Assembly: GCA_028818375.1 (NCBI GenBank)
Contig: JAPPOB010000010.1
Span: 496,001-560,000, forward strand
Origin: Anaerolineaceae bacterium
GTDB taxonomy: Bacteria > Chloroflexota > Anaerolineae > Aggregatilineales > Phototrophicaceae
Reading direction: 5' to 3'
DNA length: 64,000 bases
Positions 16,185 to 26,600 of this stretch are shown here, piece after piece; within the stretch, counting starts at the first letter, position 1; the number at the start of each line of letters is the position of its first letter. The translations under genes were made by a program, and so were the position numbers. The notes below the pieces were generated by a model that saw only the letters and a list, made by a program, of their open reading frames with translations, was not told the DNA's origin and did not search any database.

Positions 16185-17714
16185 GTGACTCCTGATATTG
16201 CCATCAACATGCGTGAGGTGCGCAAGTACTTCCCGTCCTCGGACGTGCTTGCCGCCGATGACGTGGACTTCCAGGTCCGTAAGGGAGAAATCCACGCGCT
16301 GGTAGGCGAAAACGGCGCCGGCAAGACGACCCTGATGAATATCCTCTACGGCCTGGTCAGGGCCGACCATGGTGACGTACAGGTCAACGGCGAAACCGTC
16401 CACATCCATCATCCCAACGATGCCATTCGGGCCGGCATCGGAATGGTGCATCAGCACTTCAAACTTATTCCCTCCTTCACCATTGCCGAAAATGTGATGC
16501 TGGGCATCGAACCGGGGCAAATGGGTTTCATCAACGCGGGTGAGGAAGCGCAGGCTGTCGAAGATCTGGGGGAGAACTTTGGCTTGCCAGTGGACCCGAA
16601 CGCGGTTGTCGCCGACATATCCGTCGGCATGCAGCAACGTGTCGAAATCCTCAAGACCTTGCAGCGGGACGCCCGTATCCTGGTGCTGGACGAACCCACC
16701 GCCGTTCTCACGCCCCAGGAAGTTCGCGAACTTTACAACGTCATTCGCCAGCTGGCGGCCGACGGCCGAACCATCGTCCTGATCACGCACAAGCTGGTCG
16801 AGGTCAAGGCAGTGGCGGACCGCGTCAGCGTGATGCGTAACGGGCGCATGATCGCCACGCATGACGTCGCCGACGTCAGTATTCGTGACATGGCCAACCT
16901 GATGGTCGGTCGCGAGGTCGTTCTGCGCGTTGACAAGGAAAAGGCGAGCCCCAAAGACCCCGTGCTTGAGATCAAAAACCTGCTGGTCGCCAGCGCCGGC
17001 GGCATCCCGGCGGTCTTTGGCGTCAGCCTGGATCTGCGCGCCGGCGAGATTCTGGGGATCGCCGGAGTCAGTGGCAACGGTCAGACGGAGCTGGTGGAAG
17101 CCCTGTGCGGCCTGCGCGCCGTCGAGGGCGGCAGCGTCCTGCTGGGGGGTGAAGACGTCACCCTGAGCACGGTGCGCGCCAGGCGGCAGCGCGGCATGGC
17201 GCATATCCCGGAAGACCGCATGCACATGGGCCTCAATCTGCGCACCTCACTTGACGAAAATCTGATCGTCACGGTGTATCAACGCAGCCCCTGGTCCGAA
17301 CGGGGCATCTTTCGTTTTCGCGCCATTCGTGAATTCGCGCAACGCATCGTGCGCAGCTTCAACGTCCGCTCGGCGCGGCTCGGCGAGGAAATCCACACCC
17401 TGTCCGGCGGCAACCTGCAAAAGCTCGTGCTGGGCCGTGAACTGGACGGCCATCCAGGTTTGATCGTTGCCAACCAGCCGACGCGGGGTCTGGACATCGG
17501 CAGCATTGAGTTTGTTCACAAAACACTTGTTGAGGCCCGCGACGCCGGCGCGGCAATTCTGTTGGTCTCGGTAGAACTGGATGAGATTTTTTCGCTGAGC
17601 GATCGCGTCGCCATCATGTTTGAAGGGCGCATCATGGCCGTTCACGACATCGAAGACCTTGATGAGGAAAGCATCGGCCTGCTAATGGCCGGCCATCAGG
17701 AGCCCGAGCCATGA
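16185..17714 (+). CDS. Nucleoside ABC transporter ATPase (two NBDs)
   Basis: 509-aa double ATPase of the RbsA/MglA-like type used by BMP transporters. First domain: Walker A GENGAGKTT (41-49), Q-loop MVHQHFKL, signature ISVGMQQRVEI, Walker B ILVLDEPTAVLTP. The second domain has a degenerate Walker A (GVSGNGQTE), signature LSGGNLQKLVLGREL and LIVANQPTRGLDIGS, so only the first site is likely fully active. I prefer the GTG at 16185, giving MTPDIAINMREV; the ATG at 16209 would remove the first strand. Its stop overlaps the next start (ATGA). Confidence 0.92.
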   Translation: MTPDIAINMREVRKYFPSSDVLAADDVDFQVRKGEIHALVGENGAGKTTLMNILYGLVRADHGDVQVNGETVHIHHPNDAIRAGIGMVHQHFKLIPSFTIAENVMLGIEPGQMGFINAGEEAQAVEDLGENFGLPVDPNAVVADISVGMQQRVEILKTLQRDARILVLDEPTAVLTPQEVRELYNVIRQLAADGRTIVLITHKLVEVKAVADRVSVMRNGRMIATHDVADVSIRDMANLMVGREVVLRVDKEKASPKDPVLEIKNLLVASAGGIPAVFGVSLDLRAGEILGIAGVSGNGQTELVEALCGLRAVEGGSVLLGGEDVTLSTVRARRQRGMAHIPEDRMHMGLNLRTSLDENLIVTVYQRSPWSERGIFRFRAIREFAQRIVRSFNVRSARLGEEIHTLSGGNLQKLVLGRELDGHPGLIVANQPTRGLDIGSIEFVHKTLVEARDAGAAILLVSVELDEIFSLSDRVAIMFEGRIMAVHDIEDLDEESIGLLMAGHQEPEP

Positions 17715-18982
17715 TCTCACGCCTGCGGCACGTCCTGGAAGGCGCTTCAATCCCGGTTGCGGCCGTATTGCTGGGCCTTGTGGTCAGCAGCGCTTTTGTC
17801 GCCATCGCCGGCAAGCAACCCCTGCCCACCTACGCCTTCATGTTCTGCGAAGGCTTTGGCGCCCGCGGCTGTGAAAGCTTCGGTCACCTTTTGTTCGTCC
17901 CGGTCGAGGAGGAGGACGGCTCCGTCAACACGCACTTTGCCCCCACCCTCGGGACGCGCGGGCACAAGCTGGCCATCGTGCTGGAACGCGCCACGCCCTT
18001 AATCCTGACTGCGCTTTCCGCCACGGTCGCCTTTCGCGCCGGCATGTTCAGCATCGGCCAGGATGGCCAACTCGTGCTGGGCGCAGTGGCCGCGGTCTTC
18101 CTCGGTTACTGGCTGCCGGACCAGATTTACCTGCTCACCGGCACCAGCCCGGACAGTGCACCACCCCTGCAACTGGCCCTGATGCGCCTGACCATACCAC
18201 CCGTCGCGATGGCGGCTGCCATGCTGGTCGGCGCTTTCTACTCCTGGATCGCCGGCATTCTCAAGGTCCGCCTGAACGTCAACGAGCTCATCAGCACCAT
18301 CATTCTCAATGCCATCGCCGTCCAGTTCGTCACCTTCATGGTGAATTTCCCCTTGCGCGCCGACTTCAACAACATCGCGCGGACGCGCACCATTGACGAC
18401 ACGGCCTGGCTGACGCCCTTCACCCGGGCGCTATTGAATGAGGTGGACTGGTTCCGCGGTTCGCGCCTGGGCATCGGGCTGCTGCTTGTGCTGGTGGCGG
18501 CGCTGATCATCTGGTTTTTCCTGCATCGAACGACGGCCGGCTACGAACAGCGCATGACGGAAGGTTCGCGCCTTTTTGCGCGCTATGGCGGCATCCCCTC
18601 CGCGCGCGCCACGCTGCGCGCCATGCTCATCAGCGGCGCCCTCAGCGGGTTGGCCGGCGCCCTGATGATCCTCGGCGTGGAACGCCGCATTGTGGATGGT
18701 TTTACGCTGGGCGGCGTCGGTTTCGACGGCGTACTGGTCGCCATCCTGGCGCGCGAGTCAGTGGTCGGTATCCTGCTGGTTGCCAGTTTCTTTGCGGGGT
18801 TGGAACAGGGCGCGATCAATCTGCAGTTCGAGAATCTGCCACGCCAGCTGGGCGGCATGATCATCGCCTTCATGATCCTTTTCGCTTCCATGGAAGACTT
18901 CTTCCGCGACAACATCACAAGGCTGCGCGTTCGTCTGTTCCCCCGTTCCGTCGCTCCTTCGCAATCCGCGAGCGAGGCCTGA
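17711..18982 (+). CDS. Nucleoside ABC transporter permease 1
   Basis: 423-aa membrane protein of the BMP-type (BPD_transp_2) permease family. It has an N-terminal helix (IPVAAVLLGLVVSSAFVAI), a ~70-residue external loop, then about nine helices beginning TALSATVAFRAGMFSIGQDGQL. Conserved segments are FRAGMFSIGQDGQLVLGA, LNVNELISTIILNAIA and ISGALSGLAGALMILGV. It starts with a 4-bp ATGA overlap on the ATPase gene. Works with the following permease as a heterodimer. Confidence 0.9.
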   Translation: MISRLRHVLEGASIPVAAVLLGLVVSSAFVAIAGKQPLPTYAFMFCEGFGARGCESFGHLLFVPVEEEDGSVNTHFAPTLGTRGHKLAIVLERATPLILTALSATVAFRAGMFSIGQDGQLVLGAVAAVFLGYWLPDQIYLLTGTSPDSAPPLQLALMRLTIPPVAMAAAMLVGAFYSWIAGILKVRLNVNELISTIILNAIAVQFVTFMVNFPLRADFNNIARTRTIDDTAWLTPFTRALLNEVDWFRGSRLGIGLLLVLVAALIIWFFLHRTTAGYEQRMTEGSRLFARYGGIPSARATLRAMLISGALSGLAGALMILGVERRIVDGFTLGGVGFDGVLVAILARESVVGILLVASFFAGLEQGAINLQFENLPRQLGGMIIAFMILFASMEDFFRDNITRLRVRLFPRSVAPSQSASEA

Positions 18983-18985
18983 GTC

Positions 18986-20062
18986 ATGCTTGACCTGCTC
19001 AACAACCGACAACGCGAAATCCGTATTGTTATGCAGGTCTGCGCCGTCCTTGTGACGATCATTTTCCTCTTTGGCCTGCCGGACTCCCTGGTGCAAAGCA
19101 GCATTCGTCTGGCCACGCCCTTCGTGCTGGGTTCCCTCGGGGCCCTGTTGGCCAGCAGGGCCGGTGTCCTGAATTTGGCGATCGAAGGCAAGATGCTGCT
19201 GGGCGCCTTTGTCGGCGTGGCCGTCCTTTTCCAGAGCGGCCTCGATCCGCTGGTGGGTGTAATCGCCGCGACGGTCTCGGGTGGGATCCTCGGCCTGGTT
19301 TTCGCCGTTCTCTATCTGCGCATTCGCATCAATCTGATCATCCTCGCCCTTGCCGTAAACCTGCTGGTCGCCAACGGCACCGTGTTCTTCATGCGCGCCA
19401 GCTTTGGGGTTTATGGCACCCTGGCAGACCCCAGCATTCGTTCCCTGCCAACCCTGCAGGTCCCCTTGATTGAAGACTTGCCAGTGTTGGGCCCCCTGTT
19501 GAGTGGCTATAACGCCATCGTTTACGTCGGCTGGGTCATGGTCGTCGTCGTCTGGGTGATGCTTTTTCGCACGCGTTTCGGTAGACACATCCGCGCCGTG
19601 GGCGAGAATCAGGAAGCCGCCGAATCCGTGGGCATCAATGTGACCCGCGTACAGATCTTTGCGCTGACCCTCAGCGGCATGCTGGCCGGACTGGCGGGCG
19701 CTTTTCTTTCCCTTGGCGTTCTCAGTCAATTCCTCGAGAACATGACGGCCGCCCGCGGCTGGATCGCACTAACGGTATCCCTGTTCGCCCTGCAACGCCC
19801 GGTGGCGGCCTTCTTCACCTCCCTGTTCTTTGGTTTCGCCGAAGCGCTTTCGTTCTTCATTCAGGCCCAGCCCCACCTGAACATCCCGGCGGACCTGGTG
19901 CTGGCCCTGCCCCAGCTGGCCACCATCGCCGCCCTTGTGATGGTCGCCCTGCGCATTCGCGCCTCTGAATTGATCAAACGCCGGGATTTTGCGGCCCGCT
20001 TCGGACAGGAAATTAGCGACCTCAAGGACATCGTGCGCCCTGGCAAGGCGGAGGCGACATGA
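18986..20062 (+). CDS. Nucleoside ABC transporter permease 2
   Basis: 358-aa partner permease with about ten hydrophobic segments. Family motifs are ALLASRAGVLNLAIEGKML, NLLVANGTVFFMRA and VGENQEAAESVGINVTRV (the coupling loop). It begins three bases after the first permease and its stop overlaps the next start by four bases, so the whole set is translationally coupled. Confidence 0.9.
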   Translation: MLDLLNNRQREIRIVMQVCAVLVTIIFLFGLPDSLVQSSIRLATPFVLGSLGALLASRAGVLNLAIEGKMLLGAFVGVAVLFQSGLDPLVGVIAATVSGGILGLVFAVLYLRIRINLIILALAVNLLVANGTVFFMRASFGVYGTLADPSIRSLPTLQVPLIEDLPVLGPLLSGYNAIVYVGWVMVVVVWVMLFRTRFGRHIRAVGENQEAAESVGINVTRVQIFALTLSGMLAGLAGAFLSLGVLSQFLENMTAARGWIALTVSLFALQRPVAAFFTSLFFGFAEALSFFIQAQPHLNIPADLVLALPQLATIAALVMVALRIRASELIKRRDFAARFGQEISDLKDIVRPGKAEAT

Positions 20063-20637
20063 GCGTGCCCCCATGGCAACAGGACCCCTGGACCCGCGTT
20101 CGCACCATTCACGATTTCGCCGCGGACGAAGTCATTTCCGCCTTGCAGAAGGAGATTCGACGAGGCAATCTGGAGAACGCCGCCCTGCTCGCCTGGGAAA
20201 TGCTAAACACCAGCGAGGAACTGGAGGAAGTCCTGTGGAGTCGCCTGCAGGTCATTTCGGTTGAGGATGTCGGCTTTGGCGACGTGCAGGCCCCCACCCT
20301 TGTGGAGACGCTTTACCAGATGCATCTGCGCCTGCCGCGGCCGCGCGGTGACCGCTATCTCTTCGCCATCCACGCCCTGCGCTTCCTCTGTCAGAGCCGA
20401 AAGGACCGCTCCAGCGACGAATTGCTCAACTGGTTGACCCGGGCGGTGGAGAGCGGCCTGCGGCCGGAAATCCCCGACTACGCCCTGGACGTTCACACAA
20501 AACGCGGCCAGCAACTGGGTCGCGGCCTGCAACACTTTCTTCAGGAAGGCGCACAGGTTGCACCACGCCTGACAGAGGACGACAGTCCATGGTGCCGGCG
20601 ACTGATCGACCTGATTGAAGGAGAAGACGGGCATTGA
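20059..20637 (+). CDS. Orphan RarA/MgsA C-terminal-like helical domain protein
   Basis: 192 aa, mostly helical, no signal or membrane segment. The central part (IRRGNLENAALLAWEML, then RLQVISVEDVGFGDVQAP and ALRFLCQSRKDRSSDELLNWL) resembles the C-terminal oligomerisation region of the RarA/MgsA clamp-loader-like ATPases, where 'ASEDVGLADP' follows a similar helix. The AAA+ ATPase part is absent. The gene is locked by 4-bp overlaps between a nucleoside permease and a nucleoside hydrolase, so its job is probably linked to nucleoside use rather than replication. The homology call is from memory of the motif and is moderate; otherwise unknown function. Confidence 0.55.
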   Translation: MSVPPWQQDPWTRVRTIHDFAADEVISALQKEIRRGNLENAALLAWEMLNTSEELEEVLWSRLQVISVEDVGFGDVQAPTLVETLYQMHLRLPRPRGDRYLFAIHALRFLCQSRKDRSSDELLNWLTRAVESGLRPEIPDYALDVHTKRGQQLGRGLQHFLQEGAQVAPRLTEDDSPWCRRLIDLIEGEDGH

Positions 20638-21569
20638 AACTGATCATTGACACGGACGCCGGCGTAGACGATGCCCATGCCCTGATGATGGCGCTGGCCT
20701 GTCCTGACGCCCAGGTCGAATGCATCACCACTGTCGTTGGCAACATCGACCTGGAAAACGTCGTGCGCAACGTGGGTACAGTGCTGGATGTGATGGACGT
20801 GGATGTGCCCTTTTATCGGGGTGCGCATTTGCCACTGGTGGCGCCCTGGCGATTCGAGACGGAATTCGTGCATGGCTCGGATGGCCTGGGTGACCTCAGG
20901 CAGCGGCCACCGGCCCGGCACTTCCCCGCAGATGGCCATGCCGTTACGCAAATCATCGAACGGAGCGCCGCCGCGCCTGGGGAAATCACACTCGTTGCAA
21001 TCGGCCCACTGACCAACGTCGCGCTGGCACTGCGGCTGGACCCCGACTTGCCAAAGCGTTTGAAGCGACTGGTTGTCATGGGCGGTTCCCTGCACGCCGT
21101 CGGCAACACGGATATCTTTCCGGCGGAGTTCAATATCTACTGCGACCCGGAAGCGGCCCACATGGTGTTTGAAGCATTCACAGACATTCTGCTGGTCACC
21201 TGGGACGCCACCCTGGCCAATCCCTTGCCGACCCCTGTCTTTGAGGAACTCACGAGCCAGCCCGGGCCGCGCGCTGCCCTGTATCGTGACAGTTGCGAAG
21301 GGATGTTGAAACGACTGGAAGAAGCCGGTTATGAGGCTGAGGTGCTGATCCCGGACACCCTGACCATGGCCGTCACGCTTCGCCCCGGCCTGATTGTGGC
21401 CAGTGAACGCCATCATGTCGCGGTCGAACTCAGGGGTTCGATGTCACGTGGCCAGACGATTACGGACCATCGCAGCTGGGTAAGGCAAACTCCCAACGTG
21501 GAATGCGTCACGGAAGTGGAAATCGGAGGCGTGGCCGATCTCTTTCGGCAGTTCGTGGCGCCCGTTTAG
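20634..21569 (+). CDS. Nucleoside hydrolase (IunH family)
   Basis: Cleaves ribonucleosides to base and ribose in the cytoplasm. 311 aa. The calcium-binding signature IDTDAGVDDAHALMMAL is at the N-terminus; GPLTNVALAL, MGGSLHAVGN and AEFNIYCDPEAA are the other family blocks. It starts with TTG at 20634, overlapping the previous stop by four bases, with GGAG upstream. As the last gene of the nucleoside uptake operon it would process the imported substrate. Inosine, uridine and purine preference cannot be separated by eye. Confidence 0.9.
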   Translation: MKLIIDTDAGVDDAHALMMALACPDAQVECITTVVGNIDLENVVRNVGTVLDVMDVDVPFYRGAHLPLVAPWRFETEFVHGSDGLGDLRQRPPARHFPADGHAVTQIIERSAAAPGEITLVAIGPLTNVALALRLDPDLPKRLKRLVVMGGSLHAVGNTDIFPAEFNIYCDPEAAHMVFEAFTDILLVTWDATLANPLPTPVFEELTSQPGPRAALYRDSCEGMLKRLEEAGYEAEVLIPDTLTMAVTLRPGLIVASERHHVAVELRGSMSRGQTITDHRSWVRQTPNVECVTEVEIGGVADLFRQFVAPV

Positions 21570-21585
21570 CCCGGCCTGGCCAGAC

Positions 21586-22602
21586 TCAGGCTGGATCACT
21601 CCCGGACAAGAGGCGCGCCCCGGGACCGGGCCGGCAGGCGATCGTGCGCCAGCCCTGACTGCCCTCCAGCGAATGCACGGCATCCAGGACGTCAGCAAAC
21701 TGGTCCTCCAGACAAACAAGGTGTACGGTCGGCCCGGCATCGAGGGTGAAGTAGACCTCCATACCGGCCCGTCGCCAGCGCTGGACGGCATTGATCAGGC
21801 GCAGGGTATCCGGCGCCATGTAATAAATGCCTGACTGCCAGCCTCCCCCCCGCTCGTGAGCGGAGGTTTGCATGATGGCATGCATCTCAAGCGCTTCGGC
21901 CTCCACCTCCCTGCCGAAACGATGGAAATCGCGCTTTAACAGCGCCTGGCGGACTTCGGCCAGGCGCGATGCAATTGACAGGGTTCGCGAATGCCAGAAG
22001 GGACTGTTGCCCGCCAGTCGATGACCGTCGCTGGACCGGACAGATTTCTCCCTCTCCGTCACCAGCACCGCCAGGTCGACCAGATTCCAGTGTTGCGCAT
22101 CGGCCAGTTGTGTGGCGAAGGAACTGTCGCTGTCCTGTCCGGCGTGCCATTCGACGAAACCGGCGTGGATGGACCTGCAGGATGAGCCGGAACCCTTTCG
22201 CGCCAGAATCGACAGATCGCGGCGCGACAATCGCAGGCCAAATGCAGCGCTGGCCGCGCAGGTCAGGGCAGCAAATCCCGATGCTGAAGAAGCGAAGCCG
22301 GTGCCGGCCGGAAAATTGTTACTGGTTTGGACGCGGGCCGGCGTTGCACTCCCGGCCAGTGAACGGATGCGCTCCAGGTGAGTGATGACACGAGACGCGA
22401 AGGCCCGGGGCGCCGGTTCTCCGGACGACCACACCTCGTCCACGTCCAGACCGGGATCGATTTCAACGCGGGTCGTGGTGTGCGCCGAGTCCAGTGACAT
22501 GGAGATGGAACCGTTTATCGGGAGATTGAGCGCTGCGTCGCGCTTGCCCCAGTATTTGACGAAGGCCAGATTGGCGCAGGCCCGGGCGCTTGCACGCGAC
22601 AT
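21586..22602 (-). CDS. mvaD: Diphosphomevalonate (or phosphomevalonate) decarboxylase
   Basis: 338-aa GHMP-family decarboxylase of the mevalonate route to isopentenyl units. Motifs: NLAFVKYWGKRD at the N-terminus, NNFPAGTGFASSASGFAAL (ATP loop), GSGSSCRSIHAGFVEW (substrate Arg) and the catalytic Asp in FTLDAGPTVHLV. The start is ATG 22602; the frame continues upstream without protein-like sequence. A Chloroflexota relative (Roseiflexus) was shown to decarboxylate mevalonate 5-phosphate rather than the diphosphate, so the exact substrate is open. Divergent from the mevalonate kinase gene, and converging with the nucleoside hydrolase at its 3' end. Confidence 0.88.
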   Translation of the reverse strand: MSRASARACANLAFVKYWGKRDAALNLPINGSISMSLDSAHTTTRVEIDPGLDVDEVWSSGEPAPRAFASRVITHLERIRSLAGSATPARVQTSNNFPAGTGFASSASGFAALTCAASAAFGLRLSRRDLSILARKGSGSSCRSIHAGFVEWHAGQDSDSSFATQLADAQHWNLVDLAVLVTEREKSVRSSDGHRLAGNSPFWHSRTLSIASRLAEVRQALLKRDFHRFGREVEAEALEMHAIMQTSAHERGGGWQSGIYYMAPDTLRLINAVQRWRRAGMEVYFTLDAGPTVHLVCLEDQFADVLDAVHSLEGSQGWRTIACRPGPGARLLSGSDPA

Positions 22603-22676
22603 GTTGGGACACCTGTCATGCACTGTTAGCACAGCGTAGAATACCATAGGCTAGGATGGAGCACGGAAAGGGATTG

Positions 22677-23645
22677 ATGCAGGTTTCGGCCAGCGCACCG
22701 GGCAAACTGGTCCTGTTCGGCGATCACGCCGTGGTACATGGCTACCCGGGCATCGTGACCGCGGTGGACCGTCGTTACCAGGTCAGGGCACGGCACATCG
22801 ACGCTGCAGCGCTGCAGGTCAGGACCTCTGCGGACCGGCTGCACGAAGTGCCTTTTACTGCGCTGGGCAAGACGCAACATCCGGACATCGCCTACGTCGC
22901 GGCGGCCATCAATCAACTCAACGCCAGGGAACCGCTGAAGCATGGATTGAAACTGGTCACCAGTGGGCCGACCAGAAGCCTCGGACTGGGGAGTTCGTCA
23001 GCGATTTCTGTCGCCACGCTTGCCGCGGCTTCGCGCATTCACGATGTTGATCTCTCGCTGGATGAACTCTACAGCATGGCGCGAACTGCGATTCTGGACG
23101 TGCAGGGCCTGGGGTCCGGTCTGGATGTGGCAGCGGCCGTCTATGGCGGGACCTGCTTTCTGGAACGGGCCGGTGAGATTCCCGAGGCACTGTCCGTAGA
23201 GCGCTTGCCACTCATCATCGGCTACAGCGGCAGCAAGGCAGGCACCGTAAATCTCGTGAAGCGAGTGGCCGGACTGCGGTCCCGGCACCCGGACCTGGTC
23301 GAGGCGGTTCTTGGCGCCATGGGTAGAATCAGCATTCGCTCACGATCCTGTATGGAGGAAGGGCGCTGGCGAGATTTGGGCGCATTGACCGACATCAACC
23401 AGGGACTGCTGGAGGCGCTGGGAGTCGGCACGGGCCAGCTGGCTCAACTCGTGTACGCCGCTCGGTCGGCGCGCGCCTGGGGAGCCAAACTCTCGGGCGC
23501 AGGTGGCGGCGATTGCGCTTTCGCATGGGCAGATGATTCAATTCGCGCTGACGTGGTGGCCGGGCTTGAGGCTGCGGGAGGGCAGGTGGCCGACATTGCC
23601 TGCAATGTTCCCGGCGTAAAGGTGATTGATGAGACTTGGCGATAA
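22677..23645 (+). CDS. mvk: Mevalonate kinase
   Basis: 322-aa GHMP kinase that phosphorylates mevalonate. Motifs in order: SAPGKLVLFGDHAVVHG (residues 6-22), the ATP loop PTRSLGLGSSSAISVA, and the C-terminal KLSGAGGGDCAF. The ATG at 22677 follows GGAAAGGG and gives the usual short N-terminus. An in-frame ATG at 22656 is also possible but would sit only a few bases from the start of transcription if the TAGAAT at 22637-22642 is the -10. Paired head-to-head with mvaD; the remaining pathway genes are not in this window. Confidence 0.9.
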   Translation: MQVSASAPGKLVLFGDHAVVHGYPGIVTAVDRRYQVRARHIDAAALQVRTSADRLHEVPFTALGKTQHPDIAYVAAAINQLNAREPLKHGLKLVTSGPTRSLGLGSSSAISVATLAAASRIHDVDLSLDELYSMARTAILDVQGLGSGLDVAAAVYGGTCFLERAGEIPEALSVERLPLIIGYSGSKAGTVNLVKRVAGLRSRHPDLVEAVLGAMGRISIRSRSCMEEGRWRDLGALTDINQGLLEALGVGTGQLAQLVYAARSARAWGAKLSGAGGGDCAFAWADDSIRADVVAGLEAAGGQVADIACNVPGVKVIDETWR

Positions 23646-23690
23646 TTTCGCTATATTTCCTGCTAGGCCCCGTTTTGCAGGAGAAAAAGG

Positions 23691-26600
23691 GTGAACGAGG
23701 ACATTCGGATTCGCGCGGTCGCATTCAGCATCACATCGCGATTTGAAGGCGGAAGCTATCAGACCTGCCAGACGGACGATGCCGGGATTCTCAGTTACGG
23801 TCGTTTCCAGTTCACGCTGGCTTCCGGCGTATTGGCGCGCGTTGTAGATCAGTATCTCGACAATTCACCCAGCCAAATCGCAGCGTCACTAAAAGCCTAC
23901 CGCTCTCGCATTGCCAGTCGCGATGCGCGACTGCGACATGAATCGCGCCTGCATGACCTTCTGGTCGCAGCCGGGCGTGAACCGGAAATGCGCCAGATCC
24001 AGGACGACGAAGCGCGCAAAAACTTCTGGGACCCTACGCTGCGCGTGGCCACTCAGCCCCGGAATCTCAAGACTCCGCTGGCCCATGCCTTGCTCTTCGA
24101 CATCAGCATTAATTTCGGCATGGGCGATGGATTTCTACGTATGGCGGAACGGGAGTTTGATGTTCCGGAACGTTCCCGGATCGACCAAAACGGTTTGGGT
24201 GAATCAAGATTGATCACCCGCGTCGCCGAATTGCGCAAGTTGTCTCATGACCGCCAGGCGGCCCGCGACAATCTGCCCGGTCTGAGGCACAGGGGGGATT
24301 TTTGGCTCAACCTTGTGCATGCCGGTGACTGGCAGCTTCACGGAGACGAAAAGGGTGAAATCCTGGTCAGGAGCAAGTCCCTGCAGGTGAGGGCGCCTGA
24401 CCTCAGCGCCGGGGACTCGGCGCCAGGGCTTGAACCGGACAGATTCTATGTGGCCCCGACCGAGTATCGCGTGCGCATCCGTGAACAGCCTGAAACCGGC
24501 ATCACTCTCACCATGACGGGCCTTGGTGATGTCCTTGAATCGCTGGAGCCTCACGACGCCACCCGCGACAAGGTGGGCAACGACCACGCCTGGCTTCACA
24601 TTCGCAGTCTGGATGGCGTGGAGGGTTACGTGTCCTGTATGTTTCTGAACGTTCATCAGGACCCGGATCCGCGGCATTTTCTGCCGCCCGCCCCACGCCA
24701 AAATACCGGACCAAATATCATGACTCCCTACGCCGCCCCGGTGTCCGCCCCCCTGCTGGTCACACCGGTGGAAGACCGAATTCGAGTCCGGGCACAGCCT
24801 GTGGATGGCGAAATGCTCGACAGCATTTCCCGGGGTGACGTGGCTGAAGTGCTGGAATCCCGTGATTCTGCCCTTGGGAAACTGGGCGTACAGGATGAGT
24901 GGCTGCGGGTGCGTACTACCGGCGGCACCGAAGGGTATTCGGCTGCCTGGTATCTGGCGCTGCATGAAGCGGACAAGACCGCGTCGACCAGTTCCCCGGG
25001 AGGCAATTCAACGACCGGCCCGAAGCTGGCACGAGCCTCCGCGTCCGACAAAATTCCGGCAGCAACGCATCTCCGTGCAGCCATGCCGGAAGCACAGTTG
25101 TTCGTCAGTCCTGCCATTCACCAGCTACAGGTCTGGTCCCGGCCCCTTGAGGGCGAGCAGATCGCAGTGCTGGAACAAAACGAGGTGGCTGTCGCGCTTG
25201 AAGACCTCGATGCCGCACTCGGGAAAGTCGGACGTGGCGGAGAGTGGCTATTCGTAAGGACACCCGGGGGCGTGGAAGGTTACTGCGATGCCGGATTTCT
25301 CGGGGTCTTTGACGGGTCCAGCCCGGCCCCGGCATTGGCCAAAAGCCAGGGCAGTGAATTCCCCTTCGACGCGCCAGTTTACGTGACCCCCACGGAGGAC
25401 CGGATACGCGTTCGCCTGCAGCCGGTCGACGGCGAACCCATTGGTACGCTGTCGAAGGGAGACGTGGTCGAGGTCATGGATTCTCCTCCCCTGGCCCTTG
25501 AGAAAATCGGTGTGCAGGATGAGTGGTTGCACATCCGTACGCCTTCAGGCACGGAAGGCTTCACAGCCGCCTGGTTCTATGCCCTGGCCGAATCGCCGGA
25601 ACCTCCCCGCCTGTTCGTCACTCCGGAGAGCGAGCGCATCCGCATTCGTTCCGCGCCGGTTGATGGCGATCCCCTGGCCATCGTTCGCCCCGGAGACGTG
25701 CTAATGGTGCTCGACCCCTATGAGGAAGCCTTGTCGCGTATCGGCCGGGAGGGGGAGTGGCTCTACGTTCAGTCGCGCGATGAGGTAGAGGGCTACACCC
25801 AGGCGGAGCACTACATCGTGGTGGACAAACCGCAACCCATCGTTGGCGACAACATCACCGGCGTGAACCTGGACCGCTATCATCGTCTGGGTACCCCAAA
25901 CCCGGACCGCCTCGGAAACATGGGCTGGGTGCGATTTAATTACAACGTGTCACTGAATCCCGAGCTGCCTTATGGCAATCCGGAACGCTATGGAAACCGG
26001 GACATCGTCAAGGCCTATGAGCGCTTTGGTCCGGTGATCAACGCCTATATTGACGCCGGCTTCAAGGTCATTGTCGTCCTGGCTCACCAGACCTACGGTG
26101 AAGGGACCAGCGACGTCTGGCATCGAATGGATACGCGACGCTGGAATCTTCTGAGCGACCGCCTGGCCGAAATGGCCGCGAAAATCGCCGTCCAGTACAA
26201 GGGGCGCGGCATCGTTTGGCAAATCTGGAACGAAATGGACGCGCATACCGGCCACCGGGCCTCCGTACCCTTGCCCCCGGCCGATTACGGTCGGATGCTG
26301 ACAAAGTGCATAACGGCAATCCGCGAGGCGGACCCGGAAGCCATGGTCATCACCGGCGGCCACTGCAGCGGCCCGCATTCCGGCCCGGATTACGCCCGCC
26401 AGACCCTGGAAGCCATGCCAAGAGACCTGCGACCGGAGGGCATCGCCTTTCACCCTTATGGCCGAGGCCCGGCCTTCGCCGCCGGTAAGTATCGGCACTT
26501 CGGGCTGATTGACGAGTCTCTCGACGCCTGGGCCCGAGTCATGCCCGGCAAACCGGTCTGGATCACCGAGTTTGGCGTTCTGAATGCAGACGAAGAACCG

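Noticed and set aside
14991..17225. A 744-codon minus-strand open frame opposite the BMP and ATPase genes
   Set aside because: It is the shadow of two well-supported plus-strand genes: His/Asp/Gly-rich without motifs, as expected from GC-rich antisense reading.
21570..21600. Inverted repeat (GCCTG...CAGGC) between nucleoside hydrolase and mvaD as a bidirectional terminator
   Set aside because: The stem is only five pairs with a long loop and no T-run on either strand.
23652..23657. TATATT as a promoter for the multidomain SH3/glycosidase gene
   Set aside because: The only TTGATG-like -35 is 20 bp away, so the pair is not convincing.
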